Shown: positions 7,448 through 16,496 of the stretch, in pieces
Layout of the letters: every line of letters starts with the position of its first letter
Position numbering within the stretch: the stretch's first letter is position 1
Made by a program: the position numbers and the translations under genes
The notes under the pieces: model-generated
Database searches by the model: none
What the model saw: the letters and a program-made list of their open reading frames with translations, nothing else
Told to the model about the DNA's origin: nothing
Source: Companilactobacillus jidongensis
GTDB taxonomy: Bacteria; Bacillota; Bacilli; Lactobacillales; Lactobacillaceae
Direction of reading: 5' to 3'
NCBI RefSeq assembly: GCF_003946575.1
Contig: NZ_RHOP01000006.1
Span: 1 to 64,000, forward strand
Length of the DNA: 64,000 nucleotides

Positions 7448-8864
7448 TATTTAACGCCTCTTTTGTCAATCCTAAGAATACTGTAATAATCAGTAGATCG
7501 GCTGTTCCACCAAGACTCAAATGTCTATCTGAGAACTCCTTCTGAATGTCATTCAGAACTTTATTGCCGGAATCTGTACCAATACCACCAGCTGCGAAAA
7601 AATCGTTGATACGTTGATTTTTCCACTCAATGATATCCAAAGTCCCCGCACGTTTGATCAAAGTCGAATCCTCTGTATGCAAGGCTAGATTCATCAACGC
7701 TGTAATCAGACGCTGATTCATATTACCATCGGTCTCCATAAAAATTGGTAATCCATATTTGAATACCACTGGGTAACCATCAGCTGCTTCACCACGAATT
7801 CCTTTGGTTCCATATTTCAAATATTGCTTTTCACCAGCGGTCAGACTGTCATCATTAGACTTAATCTTACTGTAATCAGTTTTTACCAAGCCTCTGAGCA
7901 TCTTTATAATGGAATCTTTGATAACTTTTTCATCAAATTGTTCATTATCTTTGATATTAATGGCAACGGCGGTAACTAGAACGCCTAAGGAAAACACTGC
8001 ACCTTTGTGTGTATTGACTCCTTTAGTTGCACTGAACATATCTGCTTCGGCAATTTTACCGAATTCACGAATCTCACGGAAAATATCACGATAATCTGTA
8101 TTGGTTTGGCAATTCAAGCCCGCCCATGCACATTTTCGAAGGTAGTTTTGTAGACTCAAACTACTATCCAAGAACATAAAAACATTCATATCAGGATGAG
8201 CTCCCCATTCAACCGGATCAACTAATCCAGGCTTTGGCCAAGCAGTCACTTCATAGGTTAAAGCTCGCAATGCGTTGTTAACCAATAATTGAACTTTACG
8301 CTTATTGTCAGTCAGCTTAAACGAGACCTCAACTAACTCACTTACCTTGGCTTGTAACTCTTCAACCGAATGACGTCTTGAACGTCCACAGTCTTTGGCA
8401 GGTCGTCCGCATATTAGACAAGTTCGTGCTGAATAACCAATTTCCGTTCTCGAAATAGACCGCATCTCTTCATTATCAGTCAAGAATAAAACATCCAAAT
8501 CAAAGAGTCGACAATAGTTTTTGGATTCTTCAAACTCTGTCGTAATTCGCTTAACATTCTCAGCTGTATCTTCAACCACATAGAATCGCTCTGGACCTGT
8601 TTCTGCGTCCAACCATTCTGTATTCTTGAAAAAAACAACTCCTTCTTTTAACAACAAATCTTCAAACTCTTCTAATTGTTTTACAAAAAAGGCTTCTATT
8701 ATACTGTTATTTTTGATTGGTCCCGGTGTATTCAACTTGGCACCAATAACGATCTCTGATGGATACTGACTTAATAGTTTGTTCTGAACAAAAACCCGTT
8801 TATCGCGGTTGGCTAAAACTGCAGGAATATCCTGAGTTACTCCAGTATCGAATAAATTAAACAT
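7431..8864 (-). CDS. citXG: CitX-CitG fusion: citrate lyase prosthetic-group synthesis and transfer
   Basis: This 477-residue two-domain protein makes and attaches the 2'-(5''-triphosphoribosyl)-3'-dephospho-CoA group of citrate lyase. The N-terminal CitX part (about 1-175) ends in the typical RTCLICGRPAKDCGRSRRHS signature. The C-terminal CitG part (about 185-477) carries the ALTYEVTAWPKPGLVDP and DFFAAGGIGTDSGNK motifs. In enterobacteria these are two genes, and the fusion is the usual form in lactic acid bacteria. The gene is separated from citF by 74 bases that contain a terminator, which may lower its expression relative to the lyase subunits. It overlaps the next hydrolase gene. Confidence 0.93.
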   Translation of the reverse strand: MFNLFDTGVTQDIPAVLANRDKRVFVQNKLLSQYPSEIVIGAKLNTPGPIKNNSIIEAFFVKQLEEFEDLLLKEGVVFFKNTEWLDAETGPERFYVVEDTAENVKRITTEFEESKNYCRLFDLDVLFLTDNEEMRSISRTEIGYSARTCLICGRPAKDCGRSRRHSVEELQAKVSELVEVSFKLTDNKRKVQLLVNNALRALTYEVTAWPKPGLVDPVEWGAHPDMNVFMFLDSSLSLQNYLRKCAWAGLNCQTNTDYRDIFREIREFGKIAEADMFSATKGVNTHKGAVFSLGVLVTAVAINIKDNEQFDEKVIKDSIIKMLRGLVKTDYSKIKSNDDSLTAGEKQYLKYGTKGIRGEAADGYPVVFKYGLPIFMETDGNMNQRLITALMNLALHTEDSTLIKRAGTLDIIEWKNQRINDFFAAGGIGTDSGNKVLNDIQKEFSDRHLSLGGTADLLIITVFLGLTKEALNNGNKD

Positions 8865-8892
8865 TACTTCACATCCAAATTCTCTATTAATT

Positions 8893-8930
8893 AAAAAAGA
8901 GCAAAAACTATCTTAAATAAGTTTTTACTC
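8893..8930 (-). terminator. Internal terminator between citF and citXG
   Basis: On the minus strand an 11-bp stem (GAGTAAAAACT / AGTTTTTGCTC, 8920-8930 / 8899-8909) is followed by six U residues. Partial read-through would give less CitXG than lyase, which suits a catalytic modification enzyme. Confidence 0.75.
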
Positions 8931-8938
8931 CTTTAATA

Positions 8939-10477
8939 TTAATCTTTAATTTCTTTAATAGCATCAACTAATGTACCATCACGGTATTCAACTAATGCGA
9001 CTGTTCTATCCGTATATTGAATTTCTTCAGGTTTGCCAACAATCTTTTCAGCACGCTTTTGAAGTTCATCAATAGAAACAAGTGGTAATCCAGGAACTTG
9101 TTTGAATGCTTCAACTAAGTCCTTGCGTTTGGGATTAACTGCAATACCTACTTCAGTAACCAAAACATCAATTGAATCACCAGGTGTAACAACTGTACTT
9201 ACCTTAGGAACAACAGTTGCGATACGACCACGTGTCAATGGAGCTGAAATAATTGTCATCTTAGATGTAGCGGCATCTTGATGTCCACCAACGGCACCAC
9301 GGATAACACCATTTGAACCTGTCATAACATTAACATTGAAGTCAGTGTCAATTTCAAGTGCTGAAAGAATTGAAACATCCAATTGATCGACCATAGCACC
9401 CTTGTTATCTGGATCAGCATACCATGAAGCGTCGATTTCTTGTTGATTCTTATTGCTCTTCATTGAACCAGCAGCGCCCTTATCGAAGTCTTGAACATCC
9501 ATAACTTTGTTTACAAGTCCTTCTTCAAGTAGGTCAACGATAGGTTTTGTAATACCACCTAAGGCGAATGATGCTTTGATATCATTATCAATCATTGATT
9601 GACGTAAGAATCTGGCGACAGCAAGTGCAGCACCACCTGAACCTGTTTGGAATGAGAATCCTTGCTTGAAGTATGGTGAATGAATAATTACATCGTTAAC
9701 CATCTTAGCAATCTTCAAATCCTTAGGATTCTTGGTGAATCTAGTAGCACCAGTACCAATACGGTCAGGATCACCGACTTGGTCAACCTTAACCACATAA
9801 TCAACTTGTGTTTGTTTGATTGAAGCTGGTGTGTTTGGATAGTCAACAAGGTTGTCTGTTAGAAGGACAACTTTGTTAGCATAGTTAGCATCCATCAAGG
9901 CATAACCCAATGAACCAAAGGCAGCATCACCATTCATACCATTAGCGTTACCTAAACGATCGGCGTTTGGCACACCTAAGAAGGCAACATCAATCTTGAT
10001 TTCTCCCTCTTCGATTGATCTAGCTCTATTACCATGTGAACGGAAAATAACTGGGTTCTTCAACAAACCATGAGAAACGGCCTCACCCAAGCTACCACGC
10101 ATACCTGAACTTGTGATATTTGTAATTGTTCCAGCTTTGATAGCTTCAACAACTTTGTCATTCATAACATTTGTTAATGATGAAGGAGCAAGTGTCAAAT
10201 CCTTGATACCTAGGTTAATAATGATATCCATAACTTTGTTAAAGACAAAGTCACCTTCACGGAAGTGGTGGTGGAATGAAATCGTCATACCATCTTTAAC
10301 GTTATTCTTAACTACATCTTCAATTGAATCAACAACCTTATTATCACCAGTAGATACACTAACCTTAGGAGCAACACGTTGCTTCTCAGGATTACCGATA
10401 TCAACAGACTTAAAAGTCTTATAACCCTTTTCGTTTAAAATCTCATCTGGTATTTCGCGTCCGACATTATTCTTCAA
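8939..10477 (-). CDS. citF: Citrate lyase alpha subunit (citrate:acetyl-ACP transferase)
   Basis: This is the CoA-transferase-type subunit of citrate lyase, which swaps the acetyl group on the acyl carrier protein for citrate. The 512-residue length and motifs such as [15 protein letters not shown], the [11 protein letters not shown] region, [15 protein letters not shown] and [15 protein letters not shown] match CitF. I prefer the TTG at 10477 as start because GAGGAGG lies nine bases upstream; in-frame codons at 10486 and 10495 overlap or precede that site. The start region overlaps the end of citE. It acts with CitD and CitE in the cytosol to split citrate into acetate and oxaloacetate. Confidence 0.95.
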   Translation of the reverse strand: MKNNVGREIPDEILNEKGYKTFKSVDIGNPEKQRVAPKVSVSTGDNKVVDSIEDVVKNNVKDGMTISFHHHFREGDFVFNKVMDIIINLGIKDLTLAPSSLTNVMNDKVVEAIKAGTITNITSSGMRGSLGEAVSHGLLKNPVIFRSHGNRARSIEEGEIKIDVAFLGVPNADRLGNANGMNGDAAFGSLGYALMDANYANKVVLLTDNLVDYPNTPASIKQTQVDYVVKVDQVGDPDRIGTGATRFTKNPKDLKIAKMVNDVIIHSPYFKQGFSFQTGSGGAALAVARFLRQSMIDNDIKASFALGGITKPIVDLLEEGLVNKVMDVQDFDKGAAGSMKSNKNQQEIDASWYADPDNKGAMVDQLDVSILSALEIDTDFNVNVMTGSNGVIRGAVGGHQDAATSKMTIISAPLTRGRIATVVPKVSTVVTPGDSIDVLVTEVGIAVNPKRKDLVEAFKQVPGLPLVSIDELQKRAEKIVGKPEEIQYTDRTVALVEYRDGTLVDAIKEIKD

Positions 10478-11372
10478 TGTATTCACCCTCCTCATTAATC
10501 AAATGTGATGCTTTTGCTAAACGAATGACACGTTGTGCTCTCAATACAACTGGACGATCGACCATTTGTCCGTTCATTGAGATAACACCTGATCCCTTAG
10601 CTTGAGCTTCTTCAATAGCTGCTTCGACATCCAAAGCATTTTCAATTTCTTTCTTAGTTGGTTCAAAGACTTTATTAACCAAATCAATTTGACGTGGGTT
10701 AACAAGTGATTTACCATCGAATCCTAATTGATGGATGTGTTCAGTCTCATGGTTGAATCCTTCAATATCATTCATGTTTGTGAAGACAGTATCAAATGCA
10801 GCAATACCGGCAGCACGTGAAGCATGAAGAATCATGTTACGTGCAAATTCCAATTCGGCTCCATCAGGATAACGATGTGTCTTCATATCAGTTGTATAAT
10901 CTTCAGCTGACAAGGCTAGACCGATCATTCTATCTGAGCTTTCAGCGATTTCAAGACATTTCATAACACCACGGGCACTTTCAATAGCGGCCATAACGTG
11001 TGTTGTACCAACTTTGATACCGAATTTCTTTTCGGCTTCTTCAATAGTTGAAACAAGGTCTTTCATCATTTGTGCTGATTCAACTTTAGGTAGACGAATA
11101 ACTTGAATACCTGCTTTAACCATAGCAAAAACATCACTTCTGAAGAATGGTGAATCAATTCCGTTAACACGAACAACTAATTCAGCATTTCCATAATCTT
11201 GTGTTTGTAATGCTTCATATACCAAAATTCTTGCGGCGTCCTTTTGATCCATTGAAACAGAATCTTCAAGGTCAAACATGATTGAATCTGCTCCATAAAC
11301 ACCGGCATCTTTAACCATTCCTGAATTATTACCAGGAACAAACATCATTGTACGACGTAAACGTTCTTCCAT
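10467..11372 (-). CDS. citE: Citrate lyase beta subunit (citryl-ACP lyase)
   Basis: This 301-residue HpcH/HpaI aldolase-fold protein cleaves citryl-ACP to oxaloacetate and acetyl-ACP. Landmarks are [10 protein letters not shown] at the N-terminus, DLEDSV (metal and substrate region), VRVNGID, the AAIESARGV acidic residue and [11 protein letters not shown]. Its length is typical. It starts two bases after the citD stop and runs into the citF start, a tight arrangement expected for subunits made in fixed ratio. Confidence 0.95.
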   Translation of the reverse strand: MEERLRRTMMFVPGNNSGMVKDAGVYGADSIMFDLEDSVSMDQKDAARILVYEALQTQDYGNAELVVRVNGIDSPFFRSDVFAMVKAGIQVIRLPKVESAQMMKDLVSTIEEAEKKFGIKVGTTHVMAAIESARGVMKCLEIAESSDRMIGLALSAEDYTTDMKTHRYPDGAELEFARNMILHASRAAGIAAFDTVFTNMNDIEGFNHETEHIHQLGFDGKSLVNPRQIDLVNKVFEPTKKEIENALDVEAAIEEAQAKGSGVISMNGQMVDRPVVLRAQRVIRLAKASHLINEEGEYIEE

Positions 11373-11374
11373 GA

Positions 11375-11665
11375 TTAGAGTACCTCCCAGTTTGGTTCTT
11401 CAGTTGTACCTAAGGCACGTTGTGCGACTGCCATAGTACGAGCTTTAACTACACAATCCAAGGCACCCTTATCAACTGCTTTGACTTTTGCGTCTGTGAT
11501 TCCATATTTGTTCAATGTATCTGTAATAACCTTTTTGATTTGATCTCCATATAATGCTTCAACAGAAGAATCCAAATCAATATTGATTCCGCTTCCCTCA
11601 CTCAAAGTAATTTGAATATCTGATGACTCCAAAGTACCAGCAAGTGCTGTTTCTTTAATTCCCAT
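11375..11665 (-). CDS. citD: Citrate lyase gamma subunit (acyl carrier protein)
   Basis: This small carrier protein of 96 residues holds the triphosphoribosyl-dephospho-CoA arm. The serine that takes the cofactor in the family is Ser14, found here in AGTLESSD. The conserved DKGALDCVVKAR segment is present. It lies one base from citC and two bases from citE in the operon. Confidence 0.95.
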   Translation of the reverse strand: MGIKETALAGTLESSDIQITLSEGSGINIDLDSSVEALYGDQIKKVITDTLNKYGITDAKVKAVDKGALDCVVKARTMAVAQRALGTTEEPNWEVL

Positions 11666-11666
11666 T

Positions 11667-12695
11667 TTACTTACTTCCCTTCTCTATCAACTTTTTCTTT
11701 AAATCTGGATAATTATTTTTAACGAATTCCATCGTAGTCTCTGGTAAGAATTCATGTAGTAATGCCTGATCATTATCTAAGATTGCTTGACGAACCTTTG
11801 TTGCGGAGATGATTTTGTCGTCCGCAGTCTTACGATCGATGATTTCAACATTCACTTCTGGAGGTAAAATATCTAGAAGTTCATGATTGTAGCTGTCCGT
11901 TGTCTTGGAATATGGTTCCTTGCCAAGATAACGCGTAGTGATATCCAATGGATCAGCAATCTGATCCTTGAACAAAATTGCATCCAGTCTCGCTTGATAA
12001 GTACCGATCTCTTGATCTGACTTCAAAAAGTAAGCTGGAAAAGTTGCCGGGCTGATAATGTAATCATCGCCAGATACGACTGTTACATTTTTCAAATCCT
12101 GAACACCTTTTTTGACCAGTTCGATACGTTCTTCGTATGTGAAAAGTGAAACATCATTCTTCACAACGAAGACATATACATGATCATTTTTGGAACTAGC
12201 AACTTCAACTAATCGCCTGTGTCCAAGCGTGAACGGATTAGCATTCATCACGATCGAACCGTTTTTACCTTCAAAGTGCGGAAGTTTTTCGATATATTCA
12301 GTAATACCCGGAACGCCTGTTTCAAGGATTGCCCCATTCTCACTGACTGCTAGTTTTTTAAAACCAACGTATTCGAAACTTTGAACGTATTTTGGCTTGG
12401 TAAAAATGAATAAATGGAAACGTCCCATTTGTGCGGCTTGTTGCAATAAATAACTGACTACTTTATTAAATAATGCACCGCCCTCTTTGTACTTAGAACA
12501 AACTGCAACATATTTAATAACGTTACCAGCTATCGAACCAGTTGCGGCACGATCACCATCTTCATCCCACATAAAAGTTTTTTCGATCTTATCAACTTCG
12601 TTAGAACTGAATTCAGTGATCCCGTTTATTTCCATGAATGATTGCCATTTACGACGATAACGTGGAATGGCAATATTTATTTCGCGAACTTCCAT
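11667..12695 (-). CDS. citC: [Citrate (pro-3S)-lyase] ligase
   Basis: This 342-residue enzyme acetylates the thiol of the lyase prosthetic group using acetate and ATP, which switches the lyase on. It has an N-terminal GNAT-like part (about 1-125) and a C-terminal nucleotidyltransferase part with MNANPFTLGHRRLVE (the HxGH-like ATP site) and a late ISATKVRQAI motif. The order malic enzyme-citC-citD-citE-citF-citXG is the standard lactic acid bacteria arrangement. Confidence 0.94.
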   Translation of the reverse strand: MEVREINIAIPRYRRKWQSFMEINGITEFSSNEVDKIEKTFMWDEDGDRAATGSIAGNVIKYVAVCSKYKEGGALFNKVVSYLLQQAAQMGRFHLFIFTKPKYVQSFEYVGFKKLAVSENGAILETGVPGITEYIEKLPHFEGKNGSIVMNANPFTLGHRRLVEVASSKNDHVYVFVVKNDVSLFTYEERIELVKKGVQDLKNVTVVSGDDYIISPATFPAYFLKSDQEIGTYQARLDAILFKDQIADPLDITTRYLGKEPYSKTTDSYNHELLDILPPEVNVEIIDRKTADDKIISATKVRQAILDNDQALLHEFLPETTMEFVKNNYPDLKKKLIEKGSK

Positions 12696-12719
12696 TTGAA
12701 CACTTCCGATACTAATTAA

Positions 12720-13874
12720 TTACTTGTTCTCATCAGCATACTTGATAACTGCAAGTGATACTGTCTCAACAACACCGTTATCAAAGACACCAGGCACGAT
12801 TTTCTCAGCACTAGGTTTAGCAACTAAGTCAGCCAGTCCTTGAGCAATAGCCTGTTCCAATCCAAGCGTAACTTTCTTCAAACCTGAAGATAAAAGACCC
12901 TTGTACAATCCTGGAAATACCAAGATATTGTTAACTTGATTAGGATATTGACTCGAACCTGTAGCAATTACTGTAGCACCAGCGGCTTTAGCATCTTCTG
13001 GATCAATTTCAGGCTTGGGATTAGCCAAACCGAAAATAATTGGATCATCAGCCATTGTTTTGACTTGTTCTTTACTCAAGACATTGGCATCAGATAAGCC
13101 GATGAAGACATCTTTACCTACAACTGCATCAGTCAATGATTGATACTTAGTTTGGTTAGAACTTGCGGCAGCAACTTCACGTTGATATTTATTGTATGTG
13201 ATATCGTCTTTGGCAACCGGACCATGGATATCAACTAGTGTTAAGTCTTTGATTCCGGCTGCTAACATCAATCTAGCAGTTGCGACACCAGAAGCACCGA
13301 CACCATTCAAAACAACTTTCATATCTTGTAATTTACGACCAGTAACCTTTGCGGCATTGATCAATCCGGCCATTACGACAACTGCAGTACCTTCTTGGTC
13401 ATCGTGATAAACAGGGATATCTACTGCTTCGGCAAGTTTCTCTTCGATTTCGAAACACTTAGGGGCCGCAATATCTTCCAAATGGAAACCAGCAAATGAC
13501 TTCGACATGTTCTTTAGTGTTTCGACAAATTCATCAACTGGAACTTGATCAACGGTCAAAGGAATAGCATCGACACCAGACAAGTCCTTGTACAACAAAG
13601 CCTTACCTTCGACAACTGGCAATCCACCAGCAGGACCAATATTACCTAATCCCAACACAGCAGAACCATCAGTTACTAAGGCAACTAATTTACCACTCAT
13701 TGTGTACTTTGCTTTCATTTCTGGATAACGTTCGATGAACTTAGAAATCACAGCAACACCAGGTGTATATGCTTCTCCAAGTTCTCTTTTGTTTTTAACG
13801 TCAAGACTAGGCGCAATGCCTAGAACTCCACGATTTTGGGCATGAAGAGATAAAATCTTATCATCATCTTCCAT
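12720..13874 (-). CDS. Oxaloacetate-decarboxylating malic enzyme family protein of the citrate operon
   Basis: This protein of about 384 residues belongs to the short bacterial NAD(P)-malic enzyme family. It shows the YTPGVAVIS start region, the catalytic lysine and metal ligand region (VEGKALLYKDLSGVDAIP, HDDQEGTAVVV) and the Rossmann motif LNGVGASGVA. In citrate operons of lactic acid bacteria this gene (citM or mae) supplies soluble oxaloacetate decarboxylase, giving pyruvate and CO2, though malic enzyme activity cannot be ruled out. The second in-frame ATG (13874) is preferred: AGGAG lies nine bases before it but directly abuts the first ATG. It is the first gene of the operon. Confidence 0.88.
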   Translation of the reverse strand: MEDDDKILSLHAQNRGVLGIAPSLDVKNKRELGEAYTPGVAVISKFIERYPEMKAKYTMSGKLVALVTDGSAVLGLGNIGPAGGLPVVEGKALLYKDLSGVDAIPLTVDQVPVDEFVETLKNMSKSFAGFHLEDIAAPKCFEIEEKLAEAVDIPVYHDDQEGTAVVVMAGLINAAKVTGRKLQDMKVVLNGVGASGVATARLMLAAGIKDLTLVDIHGPVAKDDITYNKYQREVAAASSNQTKYQSLTDAVVGKDVFIGLSDANVLSKEQVKTMADDPIIFGLANPKPEIDPEDAKAAGATVIATGSSQYPNQVNNILVFPGLYKGLLSSGLKKVTLGLEQAIAQGLADLVAKPSAEKIVPGVFDNGVVETVSLAVIKYADENK

Positions 13875-13907
13875 CCAAATCATCTCCTGTTCTTTATCTT
13901 ATCTATA

Positions 13908-13936
13908 AAGATAGCACTATTTTAAAATAATGTAAA
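13908..13936 (-). promoter_or_regulatory. Promoter of the citrate operon
   Basis: On the minus strand TTTACA (13931-13936) and TATCTT (13908-13913) are spaced by exactly 17 bases, about 30 bases before the first citrate gene. Confidence 0.6.
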
Positions 13937-13945
13937 ACTAGTGCT
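13913..13945. promoter_or_regulatory. Inverted repeat over the cit promoter, probable CitI operator
   Basis: AGCACTA (13913-13919) and TAGTGCT (13939-13945) form a perfect 7-bp inverted repeat with a 19-base AT-rich centre. It brackets the -35 and touches the -10 of the citrate promoter in the space shared with the divergent regulator gene. SorC/CitI proteins bind AT-rich sites in such intergenic regions. Confidence 0.45.
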
Positions 13946-13970
13946 TATTTTTAAAGAATTTAAAAAGTCT

Positions 13971-13999
13971 TTTTCAAATATCAAAAACTTTGGTATGAT
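13971..13999 (+). promoter_or_regulatory. Probable promoter of the CitI-type regulator
   Basis: TTTTCA and TATGAT are spaced by 17 bases. A second -10-like TATAAT lies at 14002-14007, so the exact start is uncertain. Confidence 0.4.
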
Positions 14000-14036
14000 G
14001 ATATAATTAAATTAAAAACTGAACAGGAAGATACTA

Positions 14037-14978
14037 ATGAAAGCAGAACATGATATTTTATTAGGAAACCTGGCGCAAGACTACTACTTAAGCAAAATGT
14101 CGATCAACGACATGAGTAAGAAGTATTCTATCAGTCGTTATCTGATCCTAAAGTACTTAGATGAAGCATTAACTACCGGTATCGTTGATATCAACATTCA
14201 TTCTGGTTATGAACGAAACGTTGAACTGGAACGCAAGCTATCGAAGAAATTCAATATCAATCACTTGTACGTTATCAAAGATCCCGTCAATCCAACCAAA
14301 CGTGATGAATTGATTTCATCATTCTCAGCCGTTCAAACACAAGCAATCATCAAAAATTGTAATGTGGTCGGTCTATCATGGGGTGAAACAGTCTATGAAG
14401 TGCTTGACCACTTCAACAAAAGCTCACAAGAAGACTTAGTATTCACTCAATTCATGGGTGAAAACATGAAATACAAGTCATCATCTGGATCGATGCGTAT
14501 GGTGCAAAAAGCCGCTTCTAAATACGACGTTCCTTACTACACGATGCCTGGACCACTGTATATCATCAATGATGATGTTCGCAATGGCTTCATGACGGAA
14601 CCTACTTCAACTCGTGTCTTTAACATAGCTGAAGAAGCTGACCTATTGATCTGTGGACTTGGTACTCTTGCCTCAGTCGACTCGATCGATGTTTGGCACG
14701 ATAACAAGACTAAGATTTTCCCAAAAGTTGATCTAGATAAGATCGTTGGTATGGCATATGGTCGCCCATATGATATCAATGGAAACTTCTTAAATCTTGA
14801 TGACGATAAGACGTTATCGATGCCCTTGGATAATATCTTGAACGTCTCACGCAGATTCGCTATTGTACAGAGCAAAGCTAAGTACAAAGCTGCGCTAGGC
14901 GCATTACGTGGTGAATTCTTCACCGACATGGTCATGACCGAAGCAATTGCCCTCAGACTTGAAACCGAAATTAACTAA
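14037..14978 (+). CDS. citI: SorC/DeoR-family citrate regulator (CitI-like)
   Basis: This 313-residue regulator has an N-terminal helix-turn-helix (about residues 15-55, MSINDMSKKYSISRYLILKYL) followed by a SorC-type sugar-binding-like effector domain (GLSWGETVYEV, GLGTLASVDS, AYGRPYDINGNF). CitI of Leuconostoc and Weissella belongs to this family and activates its own gene and the divergent cit operon when citrate is present. The same divergent layout is seen here, with an inverted repeat between the two genes. A bidirectional terminator separates it from the convergent transporter gene. Confidence 0.82.
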   Translation: MKAEHDILLGNLAQDYYLSKMSINDMSKKYSISRYLILKYLDEALTTGIVDINIHSGYERNVELERKLSKKFNINHLYVIKDPVNPTKRDELISSFSAVQTQAIIKNCNVVGLSWGETVYEVLDHFNKSSQEDLVFTQFMGENMKYKSSSGSMRMVQKAASKYDVPYYTMPGPLYIINDDVRNGFMTEPTSTRVFNIAEEADLLICGLGTLASVDSIDVWHDNKTKIFPKVDLDKIVGMAYGRPYDINGNFLNLDDDKTLSMPLDNILNVSRRFAIVQSKAKYKAALGALRGEFFTDMVMTEAIALRLETEIN

Positions 14979-14981
14979 ACA

Positions 14982-15020
14982 AAAAGGCGATATTGGATGG
15001 ATTCCAATATCGTCTTTTTT
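14982..15020. terminator. Bidirectional terminator between citI and the transporter gene
   Basis: GGCGATATTGGA pairs with TCCAATATCGTC, flanked by A residues on one side and T residues on the other. It can therefore stop both converging transcripts. Confidence 0.88.
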
Positions 15021-15031
15021 GATGAAATCAA

Positions 15032-16447
15032 CTACCAAAGACCGATAACTTTCATCCATAATGGTCCGACAATTCCGATTACTAATAGGTAGAAAATACC
15101 TAGAACAAAGTTCATTCTCCACCAATCGCTTTGTTTAACGTATCCTGACCCAGCAAGAATTGAAGCAGGTCCGTTAGCGTAGTGAGTTGTTGAAGCCATA
15201 ACAGCTGTTACCATAGCAAGTAACATAGCTGACATTTGAGCTGGAGCGCCAGCTCCGATAGCAACTGCTAAGAATGGTGCATACATAGCTGAAACATGAG
15301 CTGTGGCACTTGCAAATAGATAATGTGAGTAGAATAATACGATAGCTAATATTGCTAACATTAGAACCCAACTAACACCGTGTAATCCACTAGCAATGCT
15401 CTTTGACATCCATGTAATGAAACCAAATTCTGTTAACTTACCAGCCATAAATACTAAGATTGATAGCCAGATCAATACTGTCCAAGCACCCTTTTCAGTA
15501 ACTAAATCGTTAACTGATAGAACACCTGTGATCAATAGAATACAAATTGCTAAGAAAGCAACGAATGTAGCATCCATACCAATAAAGCTTGATAGCATCC
15601 AAAGAATTAGAGTCAAGATAAATACTGAACCCATAATCTTTTCTGACAACTTCATTTTACCCATTGTAGCAAGTTCTTTATTTGCCCAATCCTTGGCATT
15701 AGGTGTTTCTTTGATTTCTGGTGGGTACATTTTGTAAATAATCAATGGAACAACTGCTAAACAAATGAGAATAGGAACAGATGCGGCTGCAAACCAACCC
15801 ATCCATGTAAGGTTGACATGTAACTTACCAGCTAATTGAGCTGTAACTAAGTTAGGAGCCATAGCTGTCATGAATAATGCACTAGTCAATAGGTTCGCAT
15901 GGAACTCTGTAAATACTAGATATGCACCCATTTTTCTTTGAGTACCATCTTCTGTCTTAGAACCAAAGGTTCTAGCAAGTGATTCAATAATTGGATATAC
16001 AACACCACCAGCACGGGCAGTGTTACTTGGAATGGCTGGTGAAGTAACAAGATCGATACCCATGATTGAATATGCTAATCCTAAAGTACGTTTACCAAAC
16101 ATTCTAACGAAATATAGCGCTATACGACGGCCTAAGCCTGTCTTGATGACACCACGTGATAACATGAATGCCATTGCAATCAACCAAGCGGCTGAATTAC
16201 TGAAGGCTGTTAGTCCAGTCTTCATATCTGAAAGTCCAAGACCAACTGTCAATGTAAAACCGATCAAAGTAACTCCGGCAATTGATAATGGCTGTGTGAT
16301 ACATCCAATGATTGTACCAACGAATAATGCCAACATATGCCAAGCTTGAACACTTACACCGCTTGGTCTAATTCCTGTAGTGAACCAAATAATTAATCCG
16401 ATAACAATTGGCCAGATAAATCCCTTAAATTTAACCTTTTCCAACAT
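15032..16447 (-). CDS. DASS-family di/tricarboxylate transporter (TtdT/CitT-like)
   Basis: This protein of about 471 residues has 12 or so hydrophobic segments and the two DASS signature regions, PSNTARAGGVVYPI and ASTTHYANGPASI. It resembles the E. coli antiporters TtdT (tartrate/succinate) and CitT (citrate/succinate). It is the last gene of a unit that begins with ttdA and ttdB, so tartrate uptake is the most direct reading. Citrate or malate exchange is also plausible because no other citrate carrier lies beside the cit operon. The ATG at 16447 is preferred, with GGAG nine bases upstream; the upstream in-frame TTG precedes that site. Confidence 0.85.
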   Translation of the reverse strand: MLEKVKFKGFIWPIVIGLIIWFTTGIRPSGVSVQAWHMLALFVGTIIGCITQPLSIAGVTLIGFTLTVGLGLSDMKTGLTAFSNSAAWLIAMAFMLSRGVIKTGLGRRIALYFVRMFGKRTLGLAYSIMGIDLVTSPAIPSNTARAGGVVYPIIESLARTFGSKTEDGTQRKMGAYLVFTEFHANLLTSALFMTAMAPNLVTAQLAGKLHVNLTWMGWFAAASVPILICLAVVPLIIYKMYPPEIKETPNAKDWANKELATMGKMKLSEKIMGSVFILTLILWMLSSFIGMDATFVAFLAICILLITGVLSVNDLVTEKGAWTVLIWLSILVFMAGKLTEFGFITWMSKSIASGLHGVSWVLMLAILAIVLFYSHYLFASATAHVSAMYAPFLAVAIGAGAPAQMSAMLLAMVTAVMASTTHYANGPASILAGSGYVKQSDWWRMNFVLGIFYLLVIGIVGPLWMKVIGLW

Positions 16448-16496
16448 ATTTTCCATCTCCAAGAACTAACTTACTTTTTTTTAACTATTTTATAAA

